DNA of 64,000 bases. Origin: a virus. The notes under the pieces were generated by a model, which was not told the DNA's origin, searched no databases, and saw only the letters and a list, made by a program, of their open reading frames with translations. The first letter of the stretch is position 1; each line of letters opens with the position of its first letter. The stretch is taken from positions 93,896 to 157,895 of IMG/VR virus record IMGVR_UViG_3300022839_000006; one strand, 5' to 3'. The translations under genes were made by a program, and so were the position numbers. This document shows, in pieces, positions 1-8,280 of the stretch.

Positions 1-47
1 GTACCAGACTTCTTGAGGTGTTGGTTTCCAAGATAACCTTCTGTCAT
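1..47 (-). CDS. gp17: Terminase large subunit gp17, N-terminal fragment
   Basis: Partial gene running off the left edge. The minus strand from the ATG at 45-47 reads MTEGYLGNQHLKKSG, resembling the short YLGN-x-LKK opening I recall from marine T4-like gp17 proteins. An AGG seven bases before the ATG can act as ribosome binding site. It directly follows gp16, the usual order of the two terminase subunits. gp17 is the ATPase/nuclease that drives DNA into the prohead, but none of its catalytic motifs lie in the window, so the call rests on about 15 residues and synteny. A 16-codon ORF that starts at 97 in a TAATG overlap with the gp16 stop looks incidental. Confidence 0.6.
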   Translation of the reverse strand, partial: MTEGYLGNQHLKKSG

Positions 48-96
48 TATAATGCCTGCAGCGATCTTATAATATGTTCTGAGTTACAGCATTTCA

Positions 97-567
97 TTAG
101 GTTTCACCTTTCATCATCCTCAACAGGTCAGCAGTAGATATTATCAAATTGTTATTTGTAACATTCGTCTGAGCTTGTTCTTTAGATCCAGTTAGTTCTT
201 CTCTTTGATACTTTTTCTTCATAGACATATCTACAAAGTCTTTGTTTGCATCAAGAAGCGTTTTCATCAGGCCGGATGCAACTTCAAACGCTCTTGGAGA
301 CTCTGATTGCTTAGCAAGCTCAATCATTTCTTTAAGAGATTCGTCGCCCTTCTCTATAATATTTTTGATGTTTGATCTTGCCTGTTCGATGTCTCTATAT
401 GTCTCGTCCGCTTCTACATTGACAGGAACCACTATGTTGGAGGTGTCATCAATCAATATAGGCAGTACGTCTGAGTCGTCAGTAGGTGCGGAGCGCTCGT
501 CAGCTAGAGCATCACCCATTGGCCTTAGTCCAAGTGCAGCATCTATTGGGTTCTCATTCATCTTCAT
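97..567 (-). CDS. gp16: Terminase small subunit gp16
   Basis: 156 aa, close to T4 gp16 (164 aa). The small subunit recognises concatemeric phage DNA and stimulates the gp17 packaging ATPase. The diagnostic stretch is the helical centre: ARSNIKNIIEKGDESL is followed by a run containing SPRAFEVASGLMKTL and DANKDFVDM, the conserved coiled-coil core of T4-like gp16. The acidic N terminus and the asparagine-rich C-terminal tail are poorly conserved. The gene overlaps the end of gp15 by 14 nt and is followed by gp17, the canonical gp15-gp16-gp17 order. Confidence comes from motif plus synteny. Confidence 0.93.
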   Translation of the reverse strand: MKMNENPIDAALGLRPMGDALADERSAPTDDSDVLPILIDDTSNIVVPVNVEADETYRDIEQARSNIKNIIEKGDESLKEMIELAKQSESPRAFEVASGLMKTLLDANKDFVDMSMKKKYQREELTGSKEQAQTNVTNNNLIISTADLLRMMKGET

Positions 568-1354
568 AGTCCTTCACCAATGGCACCACACCCCAGTCGT
601 CATCGATATTTATTTCATCGTATGCAATTGTTTCGTTGATGTCGGTAGTAGGTGCGCCTGCAACTGTCAGTCCTGGTTGGACTGTTACCTGACCAGAAGT
701 TGCAACTTCTGGTGTTACGTCGTTGTGTGTTCTAACATCGACAAATTTTACAACACCACGAGATCTCTCCGGACCAAAAAACCAACCCTTCATTGTAAAT
801 GAAAGTGTCCACATGAGCGAACGTCTCGTTTCGAAGTCTGCTTCATATAGGTCTTCTAGGGAAACAGAATTTAATATCAAAGGAATATCAATTGCTGGGA
901 GATCGTCAATAATTCTTGCGCTAAACGTGTATTCTGGCTTGAAGAACGGAAGCAATTGTTCCAAGATTTTTGTGCCATCCTCTGCGTGCTTGGTCATAAT
1001 GTAAAGAGTAAATTCTAAATTGTACGGAGCAGGAGAATACATGAACGTAGTGTCGGTTGAAGTTGATCTCAGTTTATTCAACGAATTGGTTTTACGCTGA
1101 CCATCAAAAGACATGGAATTAATTTCAAACGCCATGCGAGGAAGTGATATTGCTTGTGGTCGATTCAGTCCTGGATCTTGTGTTACTCTAGCAAGAAATT
1201 TCTGGAACGGGCCATAGGCAATAGGTACTACCATAAATTGCTCTTCTTCATTGCCATTATTATCTCTTGTAACAGAGATTTTATTAAAAAGAGATCCAAA
1301 TAATGCAATGTAACGGCGAGTAGAACCGTTATAGAAGTGATTTACAATTGACAT
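554..1354 (-). CDS. gp15: Tail sheath stabiliser / tail completion protein gp15
   Basis: 266 aa, close to T4 gp15 (272 aa). gp15 caps the tail tube and sheath and makes the contact with the neck when heads join tails. The N terminus MSIVNHFYNGSTRRYIALFG followed by SLFNKI and an R-D charged turn is the family signature. The interior is beta-rich. It lies between a fibre-like gene and gp16; T4 has gp14 directly upstream, so a fibre gene has been inserted at this junction. The C-terminal codons overlap gp16 by 14 nt, suggesting coupled translation. Confidence 0.92.
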   Translation of the reverse strand: MSIVNHFYNGSTRRYIALFGSLFNKISVTRDNNGNEEEQFMVVPIAYGPFQKFLARVTQDPGLNRPQAISLPRMAFEINSMSFDGQRKTNSLNKLRSTSTDTTFMYSPAPYNLEFTLYIMTKHAEDGTKILEQLLPFFKPEYTFSARIIDDLPAIDIPLILNSVSLEDLYEADFETRRSLMWTLSFTMKGWFFGPERSRGVVKFVDVRTHNDVTPEVATSGQVTVQPGLTVAGAPTTDINETIAYDEINIDDDWGVVPLVKDYEDE

Positions 1355-1373
1355 GTTATTATCCTATATCTTA

Positions 1374-2630
1374 TTAAAGACTTGCTATTCTTGCCTGAAA
1401 GTCTACAAAATCAGCACTATCTGCAACCAGAGTCTTTAAATCAGTTACGCTGATAGAAGCGCCCGATTGTATTGAAGTGTCGGGGAACGTCAAATTGCCA
1501 TCAACTCCAAATTTCCAAACAGCATCAGCGACGTCTACGGTCCAATCAATTGCAGTGTCAACACTTGCAACTATTTTTCCTTTTGAACCATCAACCATCA
1601 AATCATTACTTGTCGAATATACAGACCCGTTTAACGTTGACTGGATGCCTGAAGGAGACAGTGTCCACGTGTTTTCGTCAGTCTTAATCAGAAAAGCAAT
1701 CGACTGTGAGTCTAACGGGTAATCAACGTTGCCATATTCATCTGTGACTGGAACGATTTGTGTTTCTAAAGTTAGAACTGTACTTGAATTACTATATTGT
1801 TTCAATCTGAGCGATGAAGGGGCTACATCTCCTACAACCAACGTGTAGAATGTTCCTACTGGGCAATCGTTTTCTGTGTTGTCTGTAAGTATAACATGCG
1901 TGTTGTAGAAATAAATGATATTACCACCTTCTTCTGCATTTAACTCGTGTCCGCTATATTGACCTATGTAAGATGTATTATAATTTCCAAATGCTCCTGT
2001 CCATGCAGTAGGTTGGTATGTCCCGTCCGGGAAGGTTACACCTATTGAAGCATTAACTAAAATTTCTGCTCTATTGTAACCAAATGTGCCGACTTCAACT
2101 GCCCACTGCGTAAATTTTACTTTATAATACTTATCATTTATCGTGTCGTGCATTACCAGGTCGGCTTTAAGAACATTAGCATCAACAGCGTGCTTTAACG
2201 CTTCTGTAAAATCGGTATAGTATCTATTTTTAACAGTGTCCAAGTTGTCATAGCCATCTGCGTTCCACTCGGTGCCCAGTGGGCTATTTCTAACCACCTG
2301 ATCATAACCAGCTTCTAATTCTGAATTGTAAATAGCGCCGGTGGCAGAGTTTCGCTTGATGGTGATGCCAGTGCCGATTGCATCACCAAGAGAAACATCC
2401 ACTACATTGGAAAAGGATGTAGTGGTCCCCAAGCCATATCTTCCAGTCAATATAATGTGGTCTGCGTTTGATGTCAGATATCCCGTGTCGTTATCTAGTT
2501 GGCTAACAGCAGTAACGAGGCCTCCATATGTTTCGGTAAAGTTTTGATTTATTTTTCCGAATGCATTTCTTAGAGTATCACCAGAGCCATCGTTGGCAAC
2601 AGCTCCTAGATTTATTGTTTGTTTAGTCAT
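1374..2630 (-). CDS. Tail-fibre-like structural protein between gp14 and gp15
   Basis: 418 aa. The first ~35 residues (TINLGAVANDGSGDTLRNAF then KINQNFTE) form a short attachment module found at the N terminus of many phage fibre proteins. The remainder is beta-rich with YSTSNDLMVDGSKGKIV-type repeats and ends in a helical DLKTLVADSADFVDFQARIA segment. No enzymatic motif or S74 chaperone is visible. It sits 9 nt after gp14 and 19 nt before gp15, so it is co-transcribed with neck genes and may decorate the neck as a whisker or collar fibre. That role is inferred from position; it could instead be a side tail fibre. Confidence 0.7.
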   Translation of the reverse strand: MTKQTINLGAVANDGSGDTLRNAFGKINQNFTETYGGLVTAVSQLDNDTGYLTSNADHIILTGRYGLGTTTSFSNVVDVSLGDAIGTGITIKRNSATGAIYNSELEAGYDQVVRNSPLGTEWNADGYDNLDTVKNRYYTDFTEALKHAVDANVLKADLVMHDTINDKYYKVKFTQWAVEVGTFGYNRAEILVNASIGVTFPDGTYQPTAWTGAFGNYNTSYIGQYSGHELNAEEGGNIIYFYNTHVILTDNTENDCPVGTFYTLVVGDVAPSSLRLKQYSNSSTVLTLETQIVPVTDEYGNVDYPLDSQSIAFLIKTDENTWTLSPSGIQSTLNGSVYSTSNDLMVDGSKGKIVASVDTAIDWTVDVADAVWKFGVDGNLTFPDTSIQSGASISVTDLKTLVADSADFVDFQARIASL

Positions 2631-2639
2631 GATATCCTC

Positions 2640-3383
2640 TTAATTTATATCTGCTGTTAAACTGGCAGAGTCCGCTGTTAAACTGGTAGAATCTGCGGTA
2701 ACTGCATTGTTGTTTGCTGGTCTACGAATCACTTCGCTGAACGGATCTATTTCCGAGAAGTCTATAATATCATCTGCTTCTTCTTCGAAGAAGATATTCT
2801 TTGCAATTGGGTCACTGTCATTGAGGCCAGTAAGTGTAGTGATAGTATCTGTTCTAATGCTATCAAAGAAACCGTCAATAGAAGGCGAGCCGGTTTCAAA
2901 CCGCTCTCCAGAAAATTCAAACAGCTCACATTTCATATCAAAAACTTGTAATGCGCCAGTCTGGTAGAACACCGATTCGTGTTCAACAAATGCAATTTCA
3001 AAGAACTTGCTATTAAGTGGCAAATATATAAGATCGCCTTCTTTAGGCCTCTCAATGAGAGGATTTGATCTTGTAATATATCGCTCAAAAGTTCTACGGG
3101 CAATTGTAAATGTTGCCTGATCTCGTATCTGCAAACCAAATTTACTTAGGAAGTCGCCTTCGCCTTGGAAGCCATCTACAGATTTAACATACATTTCAGC
3201 AGAATATGCAGCTGTGAAGATCGACAAGTCATCTTCGTTTAAAATCTGATCTACAGCTTGAAGAGACCTGGCAATATACACCATATCCAGTCCGTGAATC
3301 TGGATGGATTCGATGACTAGATCATCGATGAGACTTTGCTCATTGAAGTTGTCATAGTTCCGAAAAAATACATTAGTCGCCAT
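2640..3383 (-). CDS. gp14: Neck protein gp14
   Basis: 247 aa, close to T4 gp14 (256 aa). gp13 and gp14 form the neck that completes the filled head before tail joining. The N terminus (NVFFRNYDNFNEQSLIDDLV then IESIQIHGLDMVYIAR) is the conserved family start; YLPLNSKFFEIAFVEHE is a second conserved block. The C terminus carries two nearly identical short repeats (VTADSTSLTADSASLTAD), which look like recent slippage. It follows gp13 after a 90-nt gap holding a plus-strand promoter-like sequence, and precedes an inserted fibre-like gene. Confidence 0.92.
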   Translation of the reverse strand: MATNVFFRNYDNFNEQSLIDDLVIESIQIHGLDMVYIARSLQAVDQILNEDDLSIFTAAYSAEMYVKSVDGFQGEGDFLSKFGLQIRDQATFTIARRTFERYITRSNPLIERPKEGDLIYLPLNSKFFEIAFVEHESVFYQTGALQVFDMKCELFEFSGERFETGSPSIDGFFDSIRTDTITTLTGLNDSDPIAKNIFFEEEADDIIDFSEIDPFSEVIRRPANNNAVTADSTSLTADSASLTADIN

Positions 3384-3401
3384 ATCTTGTGCACTTTTTT
3401 G

Positions 3402-3429
3402 TTGACATGTTTTCTATGTGTGGTATAAT
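3402..3429 (+). promoter_or_regulatory. Consensus sigma70 promoter, antisense to late genes
   Basis: TTGACA (3402-3407), 16-bp spacer, TATAAT (3424-3429), both hexamers 6/6 matches, on the plus strand in the gap between gp14 and gp13. Every neighbouring gene is on the minus strand, so a transcript starting near 3436 would run antisense through gp13 and the sulfotransferase gene. The same TATAAT plus ggatttatcc core recurs at 23600. On the minus strand the core reads GGATAAATCC, a weak late-promoter look-alike, so the conservation could serve the other strand. Confidence 0.55.
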
Positions 3430-3463
3430 GGATTTATCCTCTATAGAATAAAGAGTAGGGGGG

Positions 3464-3480
3464 CGGATGAGGGTCATCCG
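3464..3480. other. Short hairpin covering the gp13 stop codon
   Basis: A 7-bp inverted repeat (CGGATGA / TCATCCG) with a 3-nt loop. It contains the gp13 stop codon at 3474-3476. On the minus strand it is followed by a C-rich run rather than a T-tract, so it is not a standard intrinsic terminator; it may stabilise the mRNA end or modulate gp14 expression. Confidence 0.4.
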
Positions 3481-4217
3481 ATGAAGTTGAACACAAGTGG
3501 TTGCAGTGTATTAATTGCTTGTTCTTCAAGGCGAAGTCTCTCTTCACGTGCATCACTTAGGATTTGTGCTCCGTTGAATGTCACACCGCCGACAAGTTGC
3601 ATATTTTCAAATTTTGTAAGGTTAAAGCCCCACTGTTCTTTTACAAGAGTGGTTGCATAATTCTGTAACCATCTGTCTCTCCAGAAGTCCGAATATAGCG
3701 TATCATCTATAATGTCATATGCTTCCATGATAATAACCATTCCAGGGTAAAATTTCTTAGCATCAATATCAATAAAAAGTTTATCTACGTGTCTGTTATA
3801 TCTGATTAGAGGCGTGCCTACGAGCATTTCCTGAATAAACTCTAAATGTTGCATTGACATGACGTAATTTGTCAAGTTATATCCTGTGACGTCCGACAAA
3901 TTATTCAACACGAACTGATACGACACATTAAACATGCCAGCCCCAGTAGATATTGAACTTGACAGATTAAAGATTCTTGTAACCCCAAGTAGTCTAGGAG
4001 ATACAGAGATATAACCATTATCAATGTCTTCTTGTGTCATTGCATGCTTGAGATATATAAGTTGCGAGCCGTCGTAGTGGTAATCTCTAAAAAAACTAAT
4101 TGCTTCATCAACACGATCGTCGACCTGCTCATCAGAGACGTTCACCTGAATAACAGGAGCACCGATTTTGCGAAGCAAATATTCTTTAAATTCTTCTCTG
4201 TTGCTTGGCTGAGCCAT
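3474..4217 (-). CDS. gp13: Neck protein gp13
   Basis: 247 aa from the chosen ATG (T4 gp13 is 309 aa). It is the head-completion/neck protein and partner of gp14. Family features are the N-terminal REEFKEYLLRKIGAPVIQVN, the acidic helix DRVDEAISFFRDYHYDGS, and the SPRLLGVTRIF block. A GTG three codons upstream (4226) also opens the frame, but AAGGGG lies 8 nt before the ATG at 4217 and touches the GTG, so ATG is preferred. A perfect late promoter lies at 4239-4246. It is the first neck gene downstream of the glycan cassette. Confidence 0.92.
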   Translation of the reverse strand: MAQPSNREEFKEYLLRKIGAPVIQVNVSDEQVDDRVDEAISFFRDYHYDGSQLIYLKHAMTQEDIDNGYISVSPRLLGVTRIFNLSSSISTGAGMFNVSYQFVLNNLSDVTGYNLTNYVMSMQHLEFIQEMLVGTPLIRYNRHVDKLFIDIDAKKFYPGMVIIMEAYDIIDDTLYSDFWRDRWLQNYATTLVKEQWGFNLTKFENMQLVGGVTFNGAQILSDAREERLRLEEQAINTLQPLVFNFIG

Positions 4218-4238
4218 TGTCCACACCCCTTTTTATTG

Positions 4239-4246
4239 TATTTATA
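4239..4246 (-). promoter_or_regulatory. T4-type late promoter for gp13
   Basis: Exact TATAAATA on the minus strand, 22 nt upstream of the gp13 ATG. T4 late promoters consist of this -10-like octamer read by the gp55-gp33-gp45 machinery; the clamp gp45 is present in the window, gp55 and gp33 are not seen. Confidence 0.75.
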
Positions 4247-4255
4247 CAAAAGGTG

Positions 4256-4825
4256 TTATGTCGCTGAAGCATCTAGAAACAGCACTTGATCTTCCTTATA
4301 GTATTCAAGTAACACTTCAATAAAAGCGGGATCTGAAAGCAACTCATTAACATAAGGCTCGACTTTGAGCTTATGTTCATTTTCTATTGTAGAGTTGTAT
4401 TTTTTCACGTCATTGATGCCCAATGCTTTAGATATATTGAGTTTGAAGTTTTTATCCATCGCAATGTATGTTGGGTTGGTAAGGTCTCTACAGAAATATG
4501 AAAGTGGCTGGTGATGAAGGTCGCCTATTGATTTGAAGTTCTTCCAATTTTTCCTTTCAAACCAAGCAGCAAAATTGTCAAATTTAAAGTTGTTATATTG
4601 CAAATGGTGGTAGCAGACTTCAATAGTAGAACCTTTCCACCTTTCCACCACATCTCGAACAACAATTATTGCTTCATAATCGTATATTGAATCTCTTATA
4701 TAATTGCCATTTTTCCAACCCATTCTCATTAGATCGTGCGAAACGCTTTTGGATGCATTCTTAGGTATATCTAACCACATCTTCCTTTCAGTGTGGTTAA
4801 GATAGCAATTGCCTGGAAAGTTCAT
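4256..4825 (-). CDS. Sulfotransferase-like protein
   Basis: 189 aa. An N-terminal LDIPKNASKSV matches the 5'-phosphosulfate-binding loop of PAPS-dependent sulfotransferases (compare IPKTAGTS-type loops). A second block, IIVVRDVVERWKGST, matches the 3'-phosphate-binding motif (VRDPVERF-like) that follows at the expected distance. The protein is shorter than most members (about 250-300 aa), so it may be minimal or divergent. Sulfate transfer to a sugar hydroxyl is the likely reaction. Its start overlaps the FkbM stop in an ATGA junction, and FkbM in turn overlaps a glycosyltransferase, so all three probably act on one glycan. The acceptor is unknown. Confidence 0.68.
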   Translation of the reverse strand: MNFPGNCYLNHTERKMWLDIPKNASKSVSHDLMRMGWKNGNYIRDSIYDYEAIIVVRDVVERWKGSTIEVCYHHLQYNNFKFDNFAAWFERKNWKNFKSIGDLHHQPLSYFCRDLTNPTYIAMDKNFKLNISKALGINDVKKYNSTIENEHKLKVEPYVNELLSDPAFIEVLLEYYKEDQVLFLDASAT

Positions 4826-5529
4826 AACCCGAAGTTAGCCTTTACTGAATCGTGAACTGCGATGTAATCTGGACCAATAAAATCTTCGTCGGTCAGACTA
4901 TACTCGTGGAACTCAACGTTGTCTGGTTTCAGCTTTCCTAATGTAAAACCAAGTGGTTGTAGGAACTTATAACTATCAATCAACATCCATTTAGTCAACA
5001 CACATATAAAACTATATTCAAACTGTATTACTTTTACTTTTCCTTCTTTGAGTGTATTTTCAAACCCTTTAAACACTTTACCTTCAGCACCTTCAGTGTC
5101 AATTTTTAGATAATCAATTTGCTGAATTTGTCTACTTTCAACATACTGATCGCCTGTCATTGTGAGGCCTGTTCTGATCTCGCTATCATCAAGTTGCAAG
5201 TCAAGAATTGAAGTGCTGAGTGCGTCATAAGAAGCTTTATATCTCATGGGGATTGAGCCAGCGGAATCAGACAAACCGAAACTGTTTGGGATCATCTTGT
5301 CGTCGAGTTCAATGTTGGAAAGCATTCTTCGGTATGTATCTGGTATTACCTCGAACATATGAATATCAGCGTCCGCTTGATATTGTCTTGTCATGTTAGT
5401 CCACTCGCCGATATTTGAACCAACGTCAAAAATGGTTTTAAACTGATTTTTAAATCTTTCTTGGATCCAAGTCTCGCCGTGCTCTTGAAATTCTCTCGTT
5501 GCGTAGGATCTATCGTATACGTGTGTCAT
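4822..5529 (-). CDS. FkbM-family SAM-dependent methyltransferase
   Basis: 235 aa. The SAM-binding glycine motif is IFDVGSNIGEWT (about residues 33-44), followed by HMFEVIPDTYRRM for the adenosine-binding acidic residue. The FkbM hallmark IDYLKIDTEGAEGKVFKGFE is at about residues 142-161. FkbM enzymes O-methylate sugars or polyketides. The gene shares 1 nt (TAATG-type) with the upstream glycosyltransferase and 4 nt with the downstream sulfotransferase, so it is translated as part of one cassette. Capping methylation of a phage-made glycan is an inference; the acceptor cannot be read from sequence. Confidence 0.85.
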   Translation of the reverse strand: MTHVYDRSYATREFQEHGETWIQERFKNQFKTIFDVGSNIGEWTNMTRQYQADADIHMFEVIPDTYRRMLSNIELDDKMIPNSFGLSDSAGSIPMRYKASYDALSTSILDLQLDDSEIRTGLTMTGDQYVESRQIQQIDYLKIDTEGAEGKVFKGFENTLKEGKVKVIQFEYSFICVLTKWMLIDSYKFLQPLGFTLGKLKPDNVEFHEYSLTDEDFIGPDYIAVHDSVKANFGL

Positions 5530-8246
5530 TATCTAAAAACCCTTGTATCATTATGTGTTACGGATACTGTATTTTCTTTTTCAACTGTTTGTGACTCGAC
5601 TGGCTGCTCTGTCTTTTCGACCACAGCAATTTGCTCATTCAATTTGAAGGTGTGATTTCCTATGTGTTCGCACTTAATCGAAGTGTCTGCCCAAATCTTA
5701 AATCCTAGGTCTCTTGCTTTTTTGCAAAAGTAAACGTCCTCAGAAACGGTGTTGATATGTTCAAGAGCTGACGTGTAATAAAAATGTGGGTATTCCATTG
5801 TGCGTATTACATTTGCTTTTACTAGACATGCACCGAAACCACATCCAGCAATTTCAACAACACCTCTGTCTTTGAGCATCTCGTAAGGAATGTTAGTCAT
5901 ACCGCCAGACGGCGTGTCCATATACAATTCAACTGTATGGGTATTTGTGATTCGTTGTATGTACAATCCAGAGATTACATCCACATCAGCAGACAACATT
6001 CTTACGAGTGCATCTTCAGGTAGTACTATATCACTGTCTACCGAAAAGAGATAATCATATCTCTTTGTCCATTCAGCAATTAAATTTCGAATCTGGTCGA
6101 TTTGATATCCATAAGCATACTGAAAGTCTACTTTGTATCCTTCTGGGACGGTCATATTATATATTGACTTCATAGTTTCAGGCTCTATGTATCTATTAGT
6201 TGGTATTGCTAATAGTATTGTTTTCACTGTTGCATCCTTTTTATCTTTTTCGTATGAAAGATTGGCATTTTTATTCTGCTCGTCTCCACTTACCTTATAA
6301 TCATTGAGTGGGTTTGCATCGTTATAATTGCAGACTATTTCCTTATTACAATAGATCTTTTCTGGTTCTATTCTTTCTATCAGTTCATAGAAAAGAGGGT
6401 TGTCGTGCCCTGATTTCATCCACTCTCCATTCACTTTGAATTTTTCGACATCAAGAGTGGGAAAATATTCTCCCAAGCATGTCCTGAGATGCGTATACGG
6501 AATTTTCCAGTTGAAGTGATGATCTCTATAAGATCTCGTTTTCTTTACTTCAATGGGATAATCTTGAGCTATCAGAGGTATGTTATCTGCAACGGACCAC
6601 ATTGACCCGTAAGTAAATTCATAGCCCTGACCATAAAGGTCGTTGTAGTAATGGAAGATTGTATTGTTATTTATAAGCCAATCGTCACCGTCTAACAACA
6701 TCACAATGTCGTCTGGTTTGCAACCACTCACCGCTTTGATCTGATTTGCGATGGCACCTTCATTTTCTTCATTTCTAATCAACTGAAATTTTGATTTTAG
6801 ATTGTGTGAAAGAGAGTTGATTGTCTGTTGTGCTATTTCGAACGAGTTGTCGTCCGAGCAATCGTCAATTAAAATGTGTGTATAGTTGTCATAATCCTGC
6901 TGGGCAATTGAAAGAATATTCTTCTGAATGTACTTTTCAGCGTTCCAAAACGGAGATATTACTGAAATTCTTTTCTGGTTGTTGAACGATCTATACTCTT
7001 TTCTGACTGGCATTTCGCTAGTTCTTCCGAACACGCGAGAAACCTTGTCGTTGATGCGAGTGACATTTTGATAGTCTTCAACGGAGAGAAACTCGTCATT
7101 GATCTTATATAAGAATTGCTTCCATTGAAGAGCAACTGTATCCCATCCGTAAACATCCTTGATGACATCGCAGTAATTTTGCTTCTGTTGATGAGCATAT
7201 GGGTTATTATAGGCATTAAAGAATGTAGCAAGAAACTTTTTAACCTGTTCTTCTTTGTTGATGTGAGGAAAAAGATTGTTAGGCTCAATTGCATAATCAA
7301 TTTGATAGCACGCAAGATCAATTGCTGTTTCTTCAAGTGCGCCAAATCGTGTTGTTACGATAGGAGTTCTATACAGTAGAGATTCAAGCGACGATATGCC
7401 GAATGTTTCTGGGAAAGCACCTGGGTACAGCATCATATATGCGTTTGCAAGTATTCCTGCAATTTCGTGCTGAGGGATTACCCCAGTAAATGTGACACCT
7501 AAATCTTTTAGATCTTGACTGTTTGTTAGTTCAGAAACTGTATTTTCCTGAGCATCAGGCTCGGCACCTTCTCTGAAACGGTAATACCCACCGATAATGG
7601 TCAACCTTGCTTCTGGGATATGTTTCTTAATCTCTGGCCAAATATGTTGTACTAGAGGCAACATTCCCTTAGTTGCAGATGCATTGTAAACAAAATGGTT
7701 CTTGTCTTTTTTTGATATGTCAACTTCAGGAATGTGACAGACAGCGCCGTTGCGAGTTTGAAAGATTGACTTCTTGAGAACTTCATAATTTCTCTTTTTA
7801 CCGTGTGCGCAAGTAAGAATATACGAGGTGTGCCAATCAGAAAGAGTAAATATGTGGTCAATTTTACCAGAAATTACAAGGTCTTCTACCAGCTGATCGC
7901 CTTCTATAAAGGTATCATGAAGCCAGAGTAACCTCTTGTTAGCAGTATGTATGAATGGGTAGTCGTTATTTACAAATGGCTCGACAGTTCTCGAAACTAT
8001 GACCGAATCGTAGGTTTCATTGTGCGACTTTGCATCTTTGTTGTCGATGTATCGAACGTTATCATACGTACCAGCTTGAGAACGGGAAGAGTCATCACAG
8101 TTGTTAAAAACCGTGACGTGAAACCCTAGTTCTGCTAGTTCTTTTGAAATCAGTGTTACAGCGGACTCTGAGCCCCCAAGACCTTGTTTTGATAGTGTAG
8201 TGCCATCATAACATAAGCCGATCTTGTCAATAAGTGCTATTTTCAT
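5529..8246 (-). CDS. Three-domain glycosyltransferase
   Basis: 905 aa with three glycosyltransferase units. Residues ~1-390 are a GT4-like GT-B fold: the QGLGGSESAVTLISKELAEL donor loop, TIIGGYY, and the FPETFGISSLESLLY E-x7-E motif. Residues ~425-640 are a GT2 GT-A domain: ISVISPFWNAEKYI, ILIDDCSDDNS and MLLDGDDW with the DxD metal site. Residues ~668-870 are a second GT-A-like unit: LLAIPTNRYIEPETM, YLFSVDSDIVLPEDAL (DSD). Such fusions can build a short oligosaccharide by sequential transfer. The gene leads a cassette with FkbM and sulfotransferase-like genes, all overlapping. Likely targets are a virion protein or a host surface glycan; the sequence does not decide between them. Confidence 0.85.
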   Translation of the reverse strand: MKIALIDKIGLCYDGTTLSKQGLGGSESAVTLISKELAELGFHVTVFNNCDDSSRSQAGTYDNVRYIDNKDAKSHNETYDSVIVSRTVEPFVNNDYPFIHTANKRLLWLHDTFIEGDQLVEDLVISGKIDHIFTLSDWHTSYILTCAHGKKRNYEVLKKSIFQTRNGAVCHIPEVDISKKDKNHFVYNASATKGMLPLVQHIWPEIKKHIPEARLTIIGGYYRFREGAEPDAQENTVSELTNSQDLKDLGVTFTGVIPQHEIAGILANAYMMLYPGAFPETFGISSLESLLYRTPIVTTRFGALEETAIDLACYQIDYAIEPNNLFPHINKEEQVKKFLATFFNAYNNPYAHQQKQNYCDVIKDVYGWDTVALQWKQFLYKINDEFLSVEDYQNVTRINDKVSRVFGRTSEMPVRKEYRSFNNQKRISVISPFWNAEKYIQKNILSIAQQDYDNYTHILIDDCSDDNSFEIAQQTINSLSHNLKSKFQLIRNEENEGAIANQIKAVSGCKPDDIVMLLDGDDWLINNNTIFHYYNDLYGQGYEFTYGSMWSVADNIPLIAQDYPIEVKKTRSYRDHHFNWKIPYTHLRTCLGEYFPTLDVEKFKVNGEWMKSGHDNPLFYELIERIEPEKIYCNKEIVCNYNDANPLNDYKVSGDEQNKNANLSYEKDKKDATVKTILLAIPTNRYIEPETMKSIYNMTVPEGYKVDFQYAYGYQIDQIRNLIAEWTKRYDYLFSVDSDIVLPEDALVRMLSADVDVISGLYIQRITNTHTVELYMDTPSGGMTNIPYEMLKDRGVVEIAGCGFGACLVKANVIRTMEYPHFYYTSALEHINTVSEDVYFCKKARDLGFKIWADTSIKCEHIGNHTFKLNEQIAVVEKTEQPVESQTVEKENTVSVTHNDTRVFR

Positions 8247-8280
8247 TTTATATCCATCATGTAGAATTTAAGGTATTGGT

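Noticed and set aside
3481-3660. 59-codon plus-strand ORF after the antisense promoter at 3402
   Set aside because: It runs wholly inside gp13 on the opposite strand and has a Ser/Arg-rich shadow composition, so it looks like chance.
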